Origin: Methanobacteriaceae archaeon
Lineage (GTDB): Archaea; Methanobacteriota; Methanobacteria; Methanobacteriales; Methanobacteriaceae
Direction of reading: 5' to 3'
Length of the DNA stretch: 64,000 nt
Assembly (NCBI GenBank): GCA_030016715.1
Contig: JASEJD010000002.1
Location: forward strand, 82,277 to 146,276
Shown here: piece after piece, positions 1 through 8,950 of the stretch
Numbering within the stretch: position 1 is the stretch's first letter
How the letters are laid out: each line of letters starts with the position of its first letter
Position numbers and translations under genes: made by a program
The notes under the pieces: generated by a model
What the model was told of the DNA's origin: nothing
The model's input: only the letters and a program-made list of their open reading frames with translations
Databases searched by the model: none

Positions 1-2119
1 GAATTATCATTAGATAGTTGGGATCCTCAATTTCTTCACCACAAAAATCACATATATAAGCATTTTCTACAAATTCCAGGCGCTTGTTACAGTTATTACA
101 CATGGGATATATAATTTGATCACTATAAACCTCTGAAATCTCCCCTTTTACTTTAATATTGCGATCTTCCTCTTCAATTTCATCAATTTTCTTTGATGTA
201 TAAATTTTTTCCTCTAAATCCTTAAATGAAGGTAAATTTTCAGCTTCTTTCTCTCTAAGTTTTACTAAGTTTGTAGTCCGACCTACACTAAGCTCAAGAT
301 TATCATTTCTGAAGCTTATTCGTGAATTTTCAATTTTTATGGCATCACCTATGTTTAGAGGAATTTCAGCCTTATCATCCCACAAAGAAACCCGTATTAC
401 TCCTGTTTCATCTGCAATTTCTATTGATCTGACCATCCCTATTGAGCCATCATCTCTCTGGAATTCAATTGGTTCAAATAAATCAATAACTCTGGCCATT
501 AAACGAGTATTTCTTTCATCTTCTTCTAGTTGGTGAATTTTTTTAGTAGTATATATCATTTCTTCCAGTTCCTCTATTGGAGGAATTTTTTCTAATTCTT
601 CTTTACTTGGTTTTAATATACGAGAAGTCTTTCCTATACTTAATTCAACATTATAAAGTCCTAAACGAGTTCTAGCATTTTCTAGACGTATTTCATCCCC
701 TATATTTAATGGTGTGCCTGCTTTATCATCCCAGAATGATGTTCGCACCACTCCCGTGCCGTCGGCTATTTCAATTGATCTGACTAGACCTATTGTTCCA
801 TCATCTCTTTTAAATTCTCGGGGTTCATTTAAATTAACAATTCTTCCAATTATATCTACTTCTTCGCCTTCTTCGTCGATTTCATCTAAATCACTGATTT
901 TAATAGGTTCTAAATGTTTTTTGTATTCATTAAGTACCTCTAATAAGGCATCATCCGACTCCGGATTAATAGAAATACGAGAATTCCAGTTAGTGTTTAT
1001 TCTATAACCTGTAGGAGAATATTCATCAAATTCAACGTTCCCCCCGCTGATCTTTAAAATATCACCTTTATTAATTTTAAGCTCTGTATCTTCATTCCAT
1101 AATGTTATCCTAATTTTACCAGTATCATCTGCTATTTCTATTGATTTTACTGAACCTTGGCTTCCATCAGTACGTTCAAAATTTATTGTATCCTGTATTT
1201 TTGTCACAACCCCCAATACAGAAACATTTTTTTCTTCATGGGCATCCCCTATTTTAATCACCTTTTCTTCGTGTTCAGGGACATCAAAATCTCCTTTTAT
1301 AATCCTACTAATCCATGAATGAGTAAGAGAAATTTCGCCATTTCTACTCTTGCTTTGAGCAGCTAATATTTTTATGGAGTCGCCTTCCTCTAAATTTAAA
1401 TCTCTTACTAAACTTACATCATTGTTCCATAAAGTGTAAGAAATTCTGCCAGTTTTATCTTCAAGTTCTAGAGATAGTACCTTGCCTTCTCCACCATTTC
1501 TATCGAATTTTCTGATTCTAGGAATTCTTATTATCCTAGCAATAATATTTACTTGCTTATCTTCTTTAATATCAGCTATATTGGTTATTTCTTCATCATA
1601 TTTGGGAAAACCGTTATAATCTTCATCAGATAATTTTTTAATTGTTGAGCGAGGGTTTAAATGAACTTCTTTGCTTCTATAACCATCTTTTACCTCAACA
1701 TTATTTATTTTAGCTATATCTCCTTCATTAATCTTTTTAACCATTTTAATGTTTTCAGTCCAAAATACAGTTCTAATTTCCCCAGTATCATCTGCTAAAA
1801 TAATATTTAACACTTTTCCTTCTTTTCCATTTCGTTTAGTAAATTTTTTGACATTTGATATATGCATTACTCGCCCAATAATACTAATCTTGCTTTTTCC
1901 GGTTTCTAAATCAGCAATTTTAAATGAGGCATTTTCCTTAGACCGGGGCTTATTTTTTTCATTAATATGTTCTCCTACAATCATGCGGGCCAAGTCTAGT
2001 TCATTCATGAAGCTAACATCTTCATATTCCTTTTTTAAATCTTCCATTCTCTTCAGAAAATCCTCCTCTGAGATCTTATCTGCTATTTTTTGGTACTGCT
2101 GCAATATTTCGTCTTTCAT
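1..2119 (-). CDS. rpa: Replication protein A, multi-OB-fold ssDNA-binding protein (C-terminus cut by window edge)
   Basis: Open on the minus strand from ATG at 2119 to the left edge, 706 codons with no stop. The translation holds five successive OB-fold repeats of about 105 residues, each with the hallmark (D/E)DxTGxI-x-(T/S)xW. A sixth unit begins near the edge and contains a zinc finger, CNNC then 14 residues then CDFC. This is the architecture of the single-polypeptide RPA of Methanobacteriales, which coats single-stranded DNA in replication and repair. Repeats 4 and 5 are the most alike, even at DNA level, suggesting a later internal duplication. The N-terminal ~65 residues are charged and probably helical. 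It diverges from leuC across 327 bp. The stop codon and end of the zinc-finger domain lie outside the window. Short plus-strand ORFs in this interval are antisense shadows. Confidence 0.9.
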   Translation of the reverse strand, partial: MKDEILQQYQKIADKISEEDFLKRMEDLKKEYEDVSFMNELDLARMIVGEHINEKNKPRSKENASFKIADLETGKSKISIIGRVMHISNVKKFTKRNGKEGKVLNIILADDTGEIRTVFWTENIKMVKKINEGDIAKINNVEVKDGYRSKEVHLNPRSTIKKLSDEDYNGFPKYDEEITNIADIKEDKQVNIIARIIRIPRIRKFDRNGGEGKVLSLELEDKTGRISYTLWNNDVSLVRDLNLEEGDSIKILAAQSKSRNGEISLTHSWISRIIKGDFDVPEHEEKVIKIGDAHEEKNVSVLGVVTKIQDTINFERTDGSQGSVKSIEIADDTGKIRITLWNEDTELKINKGDILKISGGNVEFDEYSPTGYRINTNWNSRISINPESDDALLEVLNEYKKHLEPIKISDLDEIDEEGEEVDIIGRIVNLNEPREFKRDDGTIGLVRSIEIADGTGVVRTSFWDDKAGTPLNIGDEIRLENARTRLGLYNVELSIGKTSRILKPSKEELEKIPPIEELEEMIYTTKKIHQLEEDERNTRLMARVIDLFEPIEFQRDDGSIGMVRSIEIADETGVIRVSLWDDKAEIPLNIGDAIKIENSRISFRNDNLELSVGRTTNLVKLREKEAENLPSFKDLEEKIYTSKKIDEIEEEDRNIKVKGEISEVYSDQIIYPMCNNCNKRLEFVENAYICDFCGEEIEDPNYLMII

Positions 2120-2446
2120 TTACTTCCCTCAATCAATATCTCTCTTGAATATGACTATTAAAAAATCCTATTAATTACTATTTAATATTACATATTTATA
2201 TTTTATTATTACTTTAGTTCGGTATTGCTAATAATATATTTATATGTCGTTACTTAAAGTATTATATGAACCAATTTTTGTGTAAAAAGATTTTAAATCA
2301 CGAATTTTTGATTAAAAACAAAAATGGTAATTAAAATATTATTTAAAGAGTTTATTGTTTCTTATATGATATGAAACAGAATTTAAGGATATAATTTAAT
2401 AAATTAAAATTGAAGATTATGAAAAATTATAATCGGAGGATCAGAA
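2120..2446. other. Divergent intergenic region between rpa and leuC
   Basis: 327 bp of very AT-rich DNA separating two divergent starts. It must hold promoters in both directions, and several TATA-like tracts are present, but base composition makes single calls unreliable. The only ordered element I see is the imperfect palindrome listed separately. The leuC ribosome binding site CGGAGGA is at 2434-2440. No credible small gene. Confidence 0.6.
2357..2377. promoter_or_regulatory. Imperfect palindrome upstream of leuC, possible operator
   Basis: GTTTC and GAAAC arms flank an 11-bp centre that is itself partly symmetric (8 of 10 position pairs match across 21 bp). It lies about 70 bp before the leuC start, in the range where an archaeal repressor or activator would sit near the TATA box. 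Function is inferred from position and symmetry only. Confidence 0.3.
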
Positions 2447-3706
2447 ATGTCTATGACAATGGCAGAAAAAATACTGGCAAAAGCAGCTGGTGAAAAAGAA
2501 GTAGAAGCTGGAGAAATAGTAATGGCTAATATTGATGTGGCAATGACCCATGACCTGACTGGACCATTATCTGTAGAATCCTTTGAAAAAATTAATACAC
2601 CTAATGTATGGGATCCTGAAAAAATTGTGGTTATCTTTGATCATCAAGTACCAGCCGACTCTATCGAAGCTGCAAAAAACCATATGATTATGAGAAAATT
2701 TGTAAAAGAACAGAAAATAAACAATTTTTATGATGTAAATGAGGGAGTATGTCACCAAATATTACCTGAAAAAGGACATATAGTCCCTGGTGAAATTGTT
2801 GTAGGTACAGATTCACATACATGTACTCATGGGGCTTTAGGTGCATTTTCAACTGGTATTGGTTCAACTGACATGGCCATGGTATTTTCAACAGGTAAAT
2901 TATGGTTTAAAGTACCAGAAACCATAAAATTTAATATAAATGGACAGCTGCCTGATTATGTTTATGCAAAAGATGTTGTTCTAAATATTATAGGAAATAT
3001 TGGGGCAGATGGTGCAACTTACAAGGCCTGTGAATTTGGTGGAGAAACAGTCAGAGATATGTCGGTATCAGACCGTATGGCCCTATGCAACATGGCCATT
3101 GAAATGGGGGGAAAAACTGGTTTAGTGGAACCAGATAAGAAAACAATAGATTACATTCAAAAAAGATCCACCAAACCATATGAAATAATGAAAACAGACC
3201 CTGATTCAAATTCCCTTGAAAAAGTAGATATAGATGTTAATAATCTTGAACCACAAATTGCATGTCCCCATAATGTGGATAATGTAAAATCAGTGGCAGA
3301 AGTTGAAGGTATAGAAATTGACCAAGTTTTTCTTGGTTCTTGTACTAACGGACGTTTATCTGATCTAAGAGATGCAGCAAAAATCATTAAAGGGCATGAA
3401 ATTTCTTCCAAAACCAGAATGTTAGTAATACCTGCCTCAAGAGAGATCTACCGAAAAGCTCTTAATGAAGGACTCGTAGGAATATTTATAGATGCAGGAG
3501 CCCTGGTTTGTAATCCATGTTGTGGGCCATGTTTAGGTGGGCATGTAGGTCTACTTGGGCCAGGCGAAGTTAGTCTTTCAACATCAAATAGGAACTTTAA
3601 AGGAAGACAAGGAAGTTCTGAAGCAGAAGTATACTTAAGTTCAGCTGCAGTTGCAGCATCATCTGCAATTAAAGGAAAAATTACTGATCCAAGAAATTTA
3701 AAATAA
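2447..3706 (+). CDS. leuC: 3-isopropylmalate dehydratase / homoaconitase family large subunit
   Basis: 419 residues, the usual length for the archaeal LeuC/AksD large subunit. The [4Fe-4S] ligands are visible: Cys299 in GSCTNG and Cys359/Cys362 in NPCCGPC. The family interconverts 2- and 3-isopropylmalate in leucine synthesis, or homocitrate and homoisocitrate in methanogen coenzyme B synthesis. The neighbouring small subunit has YLVL rather than YLRT in its specificity loop. From recalled work on Methanocaldococcus paralogues this favours isopropylmalate isomerase. ATG 2447 follows CGGAGGA at good spacing. It is first of leuC-leuD-leuB, with 22 bp to leuD. A second paralogue for homoaconitate is expected elsewhere in the genome. 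Confidence 0.88.
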   Translation: MSMTMAEKILAKAAGEKEVEAGEIVMANIDVAMTHDLTGPLSVESFEKINTPNVWDPEKIVVIFDHQVPADSIEAAKNHMIMRKFVKEQKINNFYDVNEGVCHQILPEKGHIVPGEIVVGTDSHTCTHGALGAFSTGIGSTDMAMVFSTGKLWFKVPETIKFNINGQLPDYVYAKDVVLNIIGNIGADGATYKACEFGGETVRDMSVSDRMALCNMAIEMGGKTGLVEPDKKTIDYIQKRSTKPYEIMKTDPDSNSLEKVDIDVNNLEPQIACPHNVDNVKSVAEVEGIEIDQVFLGSCTNGRLSDLRDAAKIIKGHEISSKTRMLVIPASREIYRKALNEGLVGIFIDAGALVCNPCCGPCLGGHVGLLGPGEVSLSTSNRNFKGRQGSSEAEVYLSSAAVAASSAIKGKITDPRNLK

Positions 3707-3728
3707 AATTTAAAATGAAGGTATAGAA

Positions 3729-4223
3729 ATGAAAGGAAAGGTTTGGAAATTTGGAGATGACATTGACACAGATATTATAATACCTGGACGATATCTGGTT
3801 TTAAGAGATGAAAAAGATCTTGCTTGCCATTTAATGGAAGGCATTGACCCTGAATTTTATAAAAAAGTAGAAAAAGGAGATATAATTGTTGGGGGTAAAA
3901 ATTTTGGATGTGGTTCATCTAGAGAACATGCACCCATAGCAATTAAGGGTGCCGGAGTATCTGCAGTTGTGGCAGAATCATTTGCAAGAATTTTCTACAG
4001 GAATTCAATAAATGTAGGTCTACCTCTGTTTGAATCAAAAGATATATCCCAACATGTTTCTACTGGTGATGAAATAGAAATTAACGCTGAAAAAGGAATT
4101 TTGAAAAATATAACCACGTCAAAAGAATATAAAATTACTAACTTGCCAGAATTTATGGTTGAGATACTGAATAAAGGTGGATTAATTCCCTACTTAAATG
4201 AAAAAATGGATGAAACAGAATAG
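3729..4223 (+). CDS. leuD: 3-isopropylmalate dehydratase small subunit
   Basis: 164 residues, typical of the archaeal small (swivel-domain) subunit. It opens with [17 protein letters not shown] and contains the [15 protein letters not shown] signature and the [15 protein letters not shown] stretch seen throughout LeuD. It pairs with the large subunit encoded 22 bp upstream to form the heterodimeric isomerase. The YLVL loop (about residues 23-26) is the specificity-determining position: known methanogen isopropylmalate isomerases have YLV there and homoaconitases YLR, so leucine synthesis is the more likely role. That assignment is by motif memory and needs enzyme data. leuB follows after 40 bp. 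Confidence 0.88.
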   Translation: MKGKVWKFGDDIDTDIIIPGRYLVLRDEKDLACHLMEGIDPEFYKKVEKGDIIVGGKNFGCGSSREHAPIAIKGAGVSAVVAESFARIFYRNSINVGLPLFESKDISQHVSTGDEIEINAEKGILKNITTSKEYKITNLPEFMVEILNKGGLIPYLNEKMDETE

Positions 4224-4263
4224 AATATATAAATAGTTAAGAAAATAATATTTAGGTGTTCAT

Positions 4264-5250
4264 ATGTACAAAATAGCAGTTATACCTGGAGATGGAATAG
4301 GTAAAGAAGTAATGGATGCTACTCTACACGTTTTAGAAGCAATTAATGTTGAATTTGATTACACATTTGCTGATGCTGGGGATGAATATGCAAAGATCAG
4401 TGGTGTTCCATTACCTAAAGAAACAATTGATATTGTTAAAAATTCAAAAGCATGTTTATTTGGTGCGGCTGGAGAATCTGCAGCGGATGTTATAGTGAAA
4501 ATGCGTCAAGAATTAGACTTATATGTTAATTTAAGGCCTGTTAAATTGTATCCTGGAACTAAATGTCTTTATGACAATTTAGATTTTGTAATTGTACGAG
4601 AAAATACAGAGGGAATGTATATTGGTCAAGAAGAATACACTGACGAGGGTGCCACAGCTCTAAGAGTAATTACTAAAAAGGCTTCAGATAGGATATGTAA
4701 ATTTGCTTTTGAGTATGCTAAGAAAACAAATCGCAGTAAAGTTACTGCAGTTCATAAGGCCAATGTTCTAAAAAAAACTGACGGCCTATTTAGGGATACA
4801 TTCTATGAAGTTGCAAAAAATTATCCTGAAATAGAAACTGATGATAGATATGTAGACGCCACAGCTATGTTCTTTATAACCCGCCCCCAGATGTTTGATG
4901 TGATTGTAACTACCAACCTATTTGGAGATATTTTATCTGATGAAGGTGCAGGTTTGGTTGGAGGTTTAGGTTTAATACCATCAGCTAATATTGGCGAAAA
5001 ACATGGATTATTTGAACCAGTTCATGGATCTGCACCAAGTCACGCTGGTAAAGGTACAGCTAACCCTTCAGCAATGATTTTATCAGCAGTTTTAATGTTA
5101 GAATATTTGGAAGAAAACAATGAAGCTCGAAGATTAGAAAATGCCCTTATTGAAGTTCTGAAAGAGGGTAAAGTAGTTACCCGTGATCTAGAAGGAACTG
5201 CTTCAACCATGGAAATGGCAAATGAAGTTAGAAAGAAGCTGGAAAATTAG
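4264..5250 (+). CDS. leuB: 3-isopropylmalate dehydrogenase family (LeuB/AksF)
   Basis: 328 residues of the isocitrate/isopropylmalate dehydrogenase fold. Visible family motifs are the N-terminal IPGDGIGKEV, the substrate arginines in LRPVKLYPG and VIVRENTEGMY, the catalytic Lys in VHKANVLKKTDG, the metal-binding aspartates in TTNLFGDILSDEGAGL, and the NAD loop EPVHGSAPSHAGKGTANP. It oxidises and decarboxylates 3-isopropylmalate to 2-oxoisocaproate. The closely related AksF acts on homoisocitrate, and sequence alone does not separate them here. Linkage to leuCD with a YLV-type small subunit favours leucine synthesis. ATG 4264 follows TTAGGTGTTC. Confidence 0.85.
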   Translation: MYKIAVIPGDGIGKEVMDATLHVLEAINVEFDYTFADAGDEYAKISGVPLPKETIDIVKNSKACLFGAAGESAADVIVKMRQELDLYVNLRPVKLYPGTKCLYDNLDFVIVRENTEGMYIGQEEYTDEGATALRVITKKASDRICKFAFEYAKKTNRSKVTAVHKANVLKKTDGLFRDTFYEVAKNYPEIETDDRYVDATAMFFITRPQMFDVIVTTNLFGDILSDEGAGLVGGLGLIPSANIGEKHGLFEPVHGSAPSHAGKGTANPSAMILSAVLMLEYLEENNEARRLENALIEVLKEGKVVTRDLEGTASTMEMANEVRKKLEN

Positions 5251-5302
5251 AATTTATTTATTTTTAATATTAGGTTTTTAATATTAGGAGAAATGAGTTT
5301 CA

Positions 5303-6502
5303 ATGAAGCCTTCTGAACTAAGAGCAGATATACCATTATTAGATAATATTATCTACTTAGATGCTGCAAGTACAACACCTACCCCTAAACCCGTAGTAGA
5401 TGCTATGTGTGATTATTTTTACAATTACAATGTCAATACGGGTCGTGGTGCTTATAAATTAGCAGTTAAGGCTTCTGAAAGATTCAGAAGTGCTAGAAGC
5501 ACAATTTCTAATTTTTTAGGATGTAATGAACATGAGATTATATTCACCAAAAATACAACTGAAGCCATAAATTTAGTTGCTAACGGTATTGATCTTCAAA
5601 AGGGAGACTCGGTGATAGTTCCTAATATTGAACATCATTCAAATTTTGTTCCTTGGCTTAACCTTAAAAGAAAGGGAGTTAATGTTAAAATTATTAAAGC
5701 TGATGAATTTGGAGTAGTGAATCCTGCAGAGATAGAAAAAAATGTAGATGAAACAACTAAGCTTATTACTATTACTCATATTTCAAATTCCATCGGTTCA
5801 GTCCAACCTATTGAAGAAATTGGAAAAATAGCTAATGAAAATAATTTATTATACTTGGTTGATGTTGCACAGTCCGCAGGGCATATGAAACTTGATTTAA
5901 TGAAAATTAACGCAGATTTTATTGCATTTCCAGGACATAAAGGTTTTTTAGGTCCTGTAGGGACGGGATTTTTGTATTGTAAAGATGAAAATGTAGAGAA
6001 TATTGTTCCTATAAATTTAGGAGGAGGTACTGTCTCAGATGTTACTGAAGACTCCTTCACTCTGGATTCTTCACCAGCACGCTTTGAAGGAGGAACACAA
6101 AATATTTCCGGTATAATTGGATTAGAGGCTGCTGTTAAATATATTAAGAAGATTGGAATAGATAAAATTGAAAAACATAGCAACAAACTCACTAAACTTA
6201 TGTTTGAAGAGATCTATGATATAAAGAATACTATTTGCTATGGTGATCCAGAAAATATTTATGGTATCACTTCCTTCAACATTAATAATATGAATTCACA
6301 TGATGTGGCAAAGATCTTAGACGAAACCCGAAATATCTGTGTAAGAAGTGGTTATCACTGTGCAATACCCGCTATTAGGCATTTTGGAGCTTATGAGCAC
6401 GGTGGAACAGTTAGAGCATCATTGCATTATTACAATACAAAAGAAGATATTCAAATATTAGCGGAAGTTGTAAAAAATATAGCAGAATCATTTGGAGATT
6501 AA
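5303..6502 (+). CDS. Cysteine desulfurase-like class V aminotransferase (SufS/CsdA type)
   Basis: 399 residues of a fold-type I PLP enzyme. The Schiff-base lysine is Lys213 in FPGHKGF, and the persulfide-forming cysteine is Cys353 in RSGYHCA. The EHHSN motif and VDVAQSAGH (PLP-ring stacking and pyridine-N aspartate) are also present. SufS-type enzymes move sulfur from cysteine to Fe-S scaffolds or thio-cofactors. Many methanogens live on sulfide and lack a classical IscS, so the physiological sulfur acceptor is open. ATG 5303 lies 53 bp after leuB with AGGAGAAATGAG upstream, so it may share a transcript with the leu genes. No SufE or scaffold protein is adjacent. Confidence 0.85.
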   Translation: MKPSELRADIPLLDNIIYLDAASTTPTPKPVVDAMCDYFYNYNVNTGRGAYKLAVKASERFRSARSTISNFLGCNEHEIIFTKNTTEAINLVANGIDLQKGDSVIVPNIEHHSNFVPWLNLKRKGVNVKIIKADEFGVVNPAEIEKNVDETTKLITITHISNSIGSVQPIEEIGKIANENNLLYLVDVAQSAGHMKLDLMKINADFIAFPGHKGFLGPVGTGFLYCKDENVENIVPINLGGGTVSDVTEDSFTLDSSPARFEGGTQNISGIIGLEAAVKYIKKIGIDKIEKHSNKLTKLMFEEIYDIKNTICYGDPENIYGITSFNINNMNSHDVAKILDETRNICVRSGYHCAIPAIRHFGAYEHGGTVRASLHYYNTKEDIQILAEVVKNIAESFGD

Positions 6503-6504
6503 AA

Positions 6505-6582
6505 ATGAATAAATATCAAATTATTGCACTTTTCATAATATTTTTGATGGTGGCAAGTTTACTTGGAGCTTTGTTAGTTTAA
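6505..6582 (+). CDS. 25-residue hydrophobic microprotein
   Basis: Begins two bases after the cysteine desulfurase stop and ends 28 bp before ribH. It encodes MNKYQII, then an uninterrupted hydrophobic run ([18 protein letters not shown]) and stop: one N-in transmembrane helix with a single positive charge. GGAGATTAAAA inside the end of the upstream gene gives a ribosome binding site (GGAG at about 6494-6497). Same-strand tight packing and sensible composition argue for a real gene, but 25 codons open by chance is common in this base composition. Function unknown. Confidence 0.5.
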   Translation: MNKYQIIALFIIFLMVASLLGALLV

Positions 6583-6610
6583 AAAATTAAAACTAATGGG
6601 AGGTTATTTT

Positions 6611-7021
<411 letters not shown>

Positions 7022-7067
7022 ATAAATTAACATTTTAATCTTCATCCTAATTTTTAGAATAATATTT

Positions 7068-7760
7068 TTAATCTTTACTTATTAAAATTAAAGCGTTTCC
7101 ACTATAAATATCTTCAAACTTTTTTCTAGTTAATTCTATATTACCTAGAGCAGGATCGGCCAATATTACTTTTTCATGGGTTATTTTGAGTATCACACTA
7201 TAATGATAACCGCTATTAATGGTTAAAAAGACTATATTATTATATCTAAGATTATCTATTGATATCCGCATTCCTGCAGCTTCAACTCCTTTAAACTTGG
7301 CTGCTTTTAATAACCCGTACATGGTTGTACCAGTATGATCTGTCCCAGCAAGTTTTGAAATCTCATTTTCTGTTGAAATTATGCCAATATTATTTAAAGC
7401 TGTGGCTAGAGCAGCAGGTCCACAAGTATATGGTTTAGACTGCATAATTATTCCTTTAAAATTTTTTGATGAAGATATTTGATCATCTAAAAGTTGGCTT
7501 GTTTCCAACCATGAAGTTTCATTAAATGTTCCAGCAACTTCAAATAGACGGGATGAAAAACAAAATAATACTAATCTTTTAAGGTATTTTGCTATATTTA
7601 ACCTTAATAAAATTTTTAAATTAAAATAACTGTTATTATAAAAAGATAATATATAATAATTAATATAAACAATAATAATATGAATATAACAGTATGTAGA
7701 AGTTAAAATACTATATAAACATAGTTGAAATAGTTTTAAAATAATATTATATATCATCAT
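7068..7760 (-). CDS. Peptidase C39-like papain-fold protein (start uncertain)
   Basis: The last ~140 residues form a C39-like cysteine peptidase domain: catalytic Cys in PYTCGPAALATAL, His in GYHYSVI and Asp in LADPALG, all in the right order. Such domains in Methanobacteriales are linked to export processing or cell-wall peptides, and I cannot tell which here. The reading frame runs up to ATG 7760, but the first 55 codons are about 85-90% A+T and read as low-complexity I/Y/L/N. Conserved-looking sequence begins at about 7595 with AKYLKRLVLFCF, a possible signal peptide. AAGG at 7600-7603 lies 4-5 bases before an in-frame ATA at 7595. No ATG, GTG or TTG lies in frame near there. Convergent with ribH, with no partner gene adjacent. 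Confidence 0.7.
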   Translation of the reverse strand: MMIYNIILKLFQLCLYSILTSTYCYIHIIIVYINYYILSFYNNSYFNLKILLRLNIAKYLKRLVLFCFSSRLFEVAGTFNETSWLETSQLLDDQISSSKNFKGIIMQSKPYTCGPAALATALNNIGIISTENEISKLAGTDHTGTTMYGLLKAAKFKGVEAAGMRISIDNLRYNNIVFLTINSGYHYSVILKITHEKVILADPALGNIELTRKKFEDIYSGNALILISKD

Positions 7761-8003
7761 AATAATTGTTATATTTGTATTATTTATAATATTAACTATT
7801 ATGTTTATAGTAATAATAAATTTGAAAAATTAATTCAAAAAAATTTGTGTGTTTAAAAGATAAGAAAACTAATTAATTTATCTTAATAACAATAAATCTA
7901 ATAGAACTTATATAAATTAATAGATAAATAATAAAGGATAAGAATAGGTTTTTTAATTGAGTATTAGCTTGATTTTCCTATTATAAAAAAAAGGTGGATA
8001 TTA

Positions 8004-8939
8004 ATGGAAATTTTAACTCCCAAGGACTTGAAAAATAAATTCAAAGACCCGTGGATTGCCCCCTATAATAAAGTTATAACCATGGTTGATGAAGATTTAG
8101 TGGAAATAGTGGAAATCCATCCTTGTATAAGTGGATCAGAGTGGGTAGTATACCAATACAAAAGATCAAGTGAACTAGTACTTAAATCAAAAAGAGACGG
8201 TAATAAACATACTTTCATCGTAAAAAAAGGAAAAACCGATTTAAAATTGAAACCAAGCTTTGCTGCAGCTGGTATTGAAGAAGTTTTTGTTGAAAATGAT
8301 GAAGTTAAAGTTGTTCATGCTGGTTTAGCAGGTGCAGGTGTAGGGGCTGCTATGTGTCGGGGGATGGCGGAAGGTGTTAAAAGGGTTGAACTCTATGATG
8401 TGGGGGGTGGCTCTAAATTAGGAAAAGCTGCAGTTATAACCCCTTTAATGGAAAAAATAGTTATTGGGATAGATGATACCGACACTAAGGATGAAGGAGC
8501 TACATGGACTCTTGCCAATAATGTGGGAAATAAATTAAACCAAATGGGTTTTGAATACATTGATCATGTTATAGTACAGCTATATCCCCATAACCCTAAC
8601 AAAACACAGAATTGTGTGGCGGTTGCATTAGTATTTGCCGTTAAACCTGGTGAAAAAGATAAACTAATAAAAGAGGCCGTGGAACTATTAAAAAAGAGTA
8701 CTCTTTCTGATAAAACAGCTATCGCTATTCTTGAGGGCCTTAAAATTCCTGAAAATCTAAGGAAATACTCTGAAGCAGCTAAAAAATCCATGATCTCTGT
8801 AGAAGAAGCTGAAAAATTGGCAAATACTATTGGAATCCAGTTGATTGAAGTTACAGGATCGCAAGGAAAAATAGGAGCTTTAGCCGCTTTAGGCCTTTAT
8901 AATGATCTAAAAGAGGCTGTAAAAGTTTACAATGAATAA
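8004..8939 (+). CDS. Methanogenesis marker protein 11
   Basis: 311 residues, matching the full-length family found in essentially all methanogens. The C-terminal half starts at about residue 153 with VIGIDDTDTKDEGATW, the motif shared with the TiaS-like (tRNA-Ile2 agmatinylcytidine synthetase) superfamily. The N-terminal half contains the glycine-rich AGLAGAGVGAAMCRGMAEG. The biochemical role of marker 11 is unestablished, though its phylogenetic restriction implies a methanogen-specific cofactor or modification. AAAGGTGGA precedes ATG 8004 at good spacing. It stands alone, divergent from the C39-like gene and convergent with the glycosyltransferase. Confidence 0.9.
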   Translation: MEILTPKDLKNKFKDPWIAPYNKVITMVDEDLVEIVEIHPCISGSEWVVYQYKRSSELVLKSKRDGNKHTFIVKKGKTDLKLKPSFAAAGIEEVFVENDEVKVVHAGLAGAGVGAAMCRGMAEGVKRVELYDVGGGSKLGKAAVITPLMEKIVIGIDDTDTKDEGATWTLANNVGNKLNQMGFEYIDHVIVQLYPHNPNKTQNCVAVALVFAVKPGEKDKLIKEAVELLKKSTLSDKTAIAILEGLKIPENLRKYSEAAKKSMISVEEAEKLANTIGIQLIEVTGSQGKIGALAALGLYNDLKEAVKVYNE

Positions 8940-8950
8940 AAAGATTCGTA

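Noticed and set aside
339..2174. Plus-strand ORFs at 339, 714 and 1749
   Set aside because: Antisense to the continuous RPA reading frame, serine-rich as expected of an antisense frame, and without ribosome sites.
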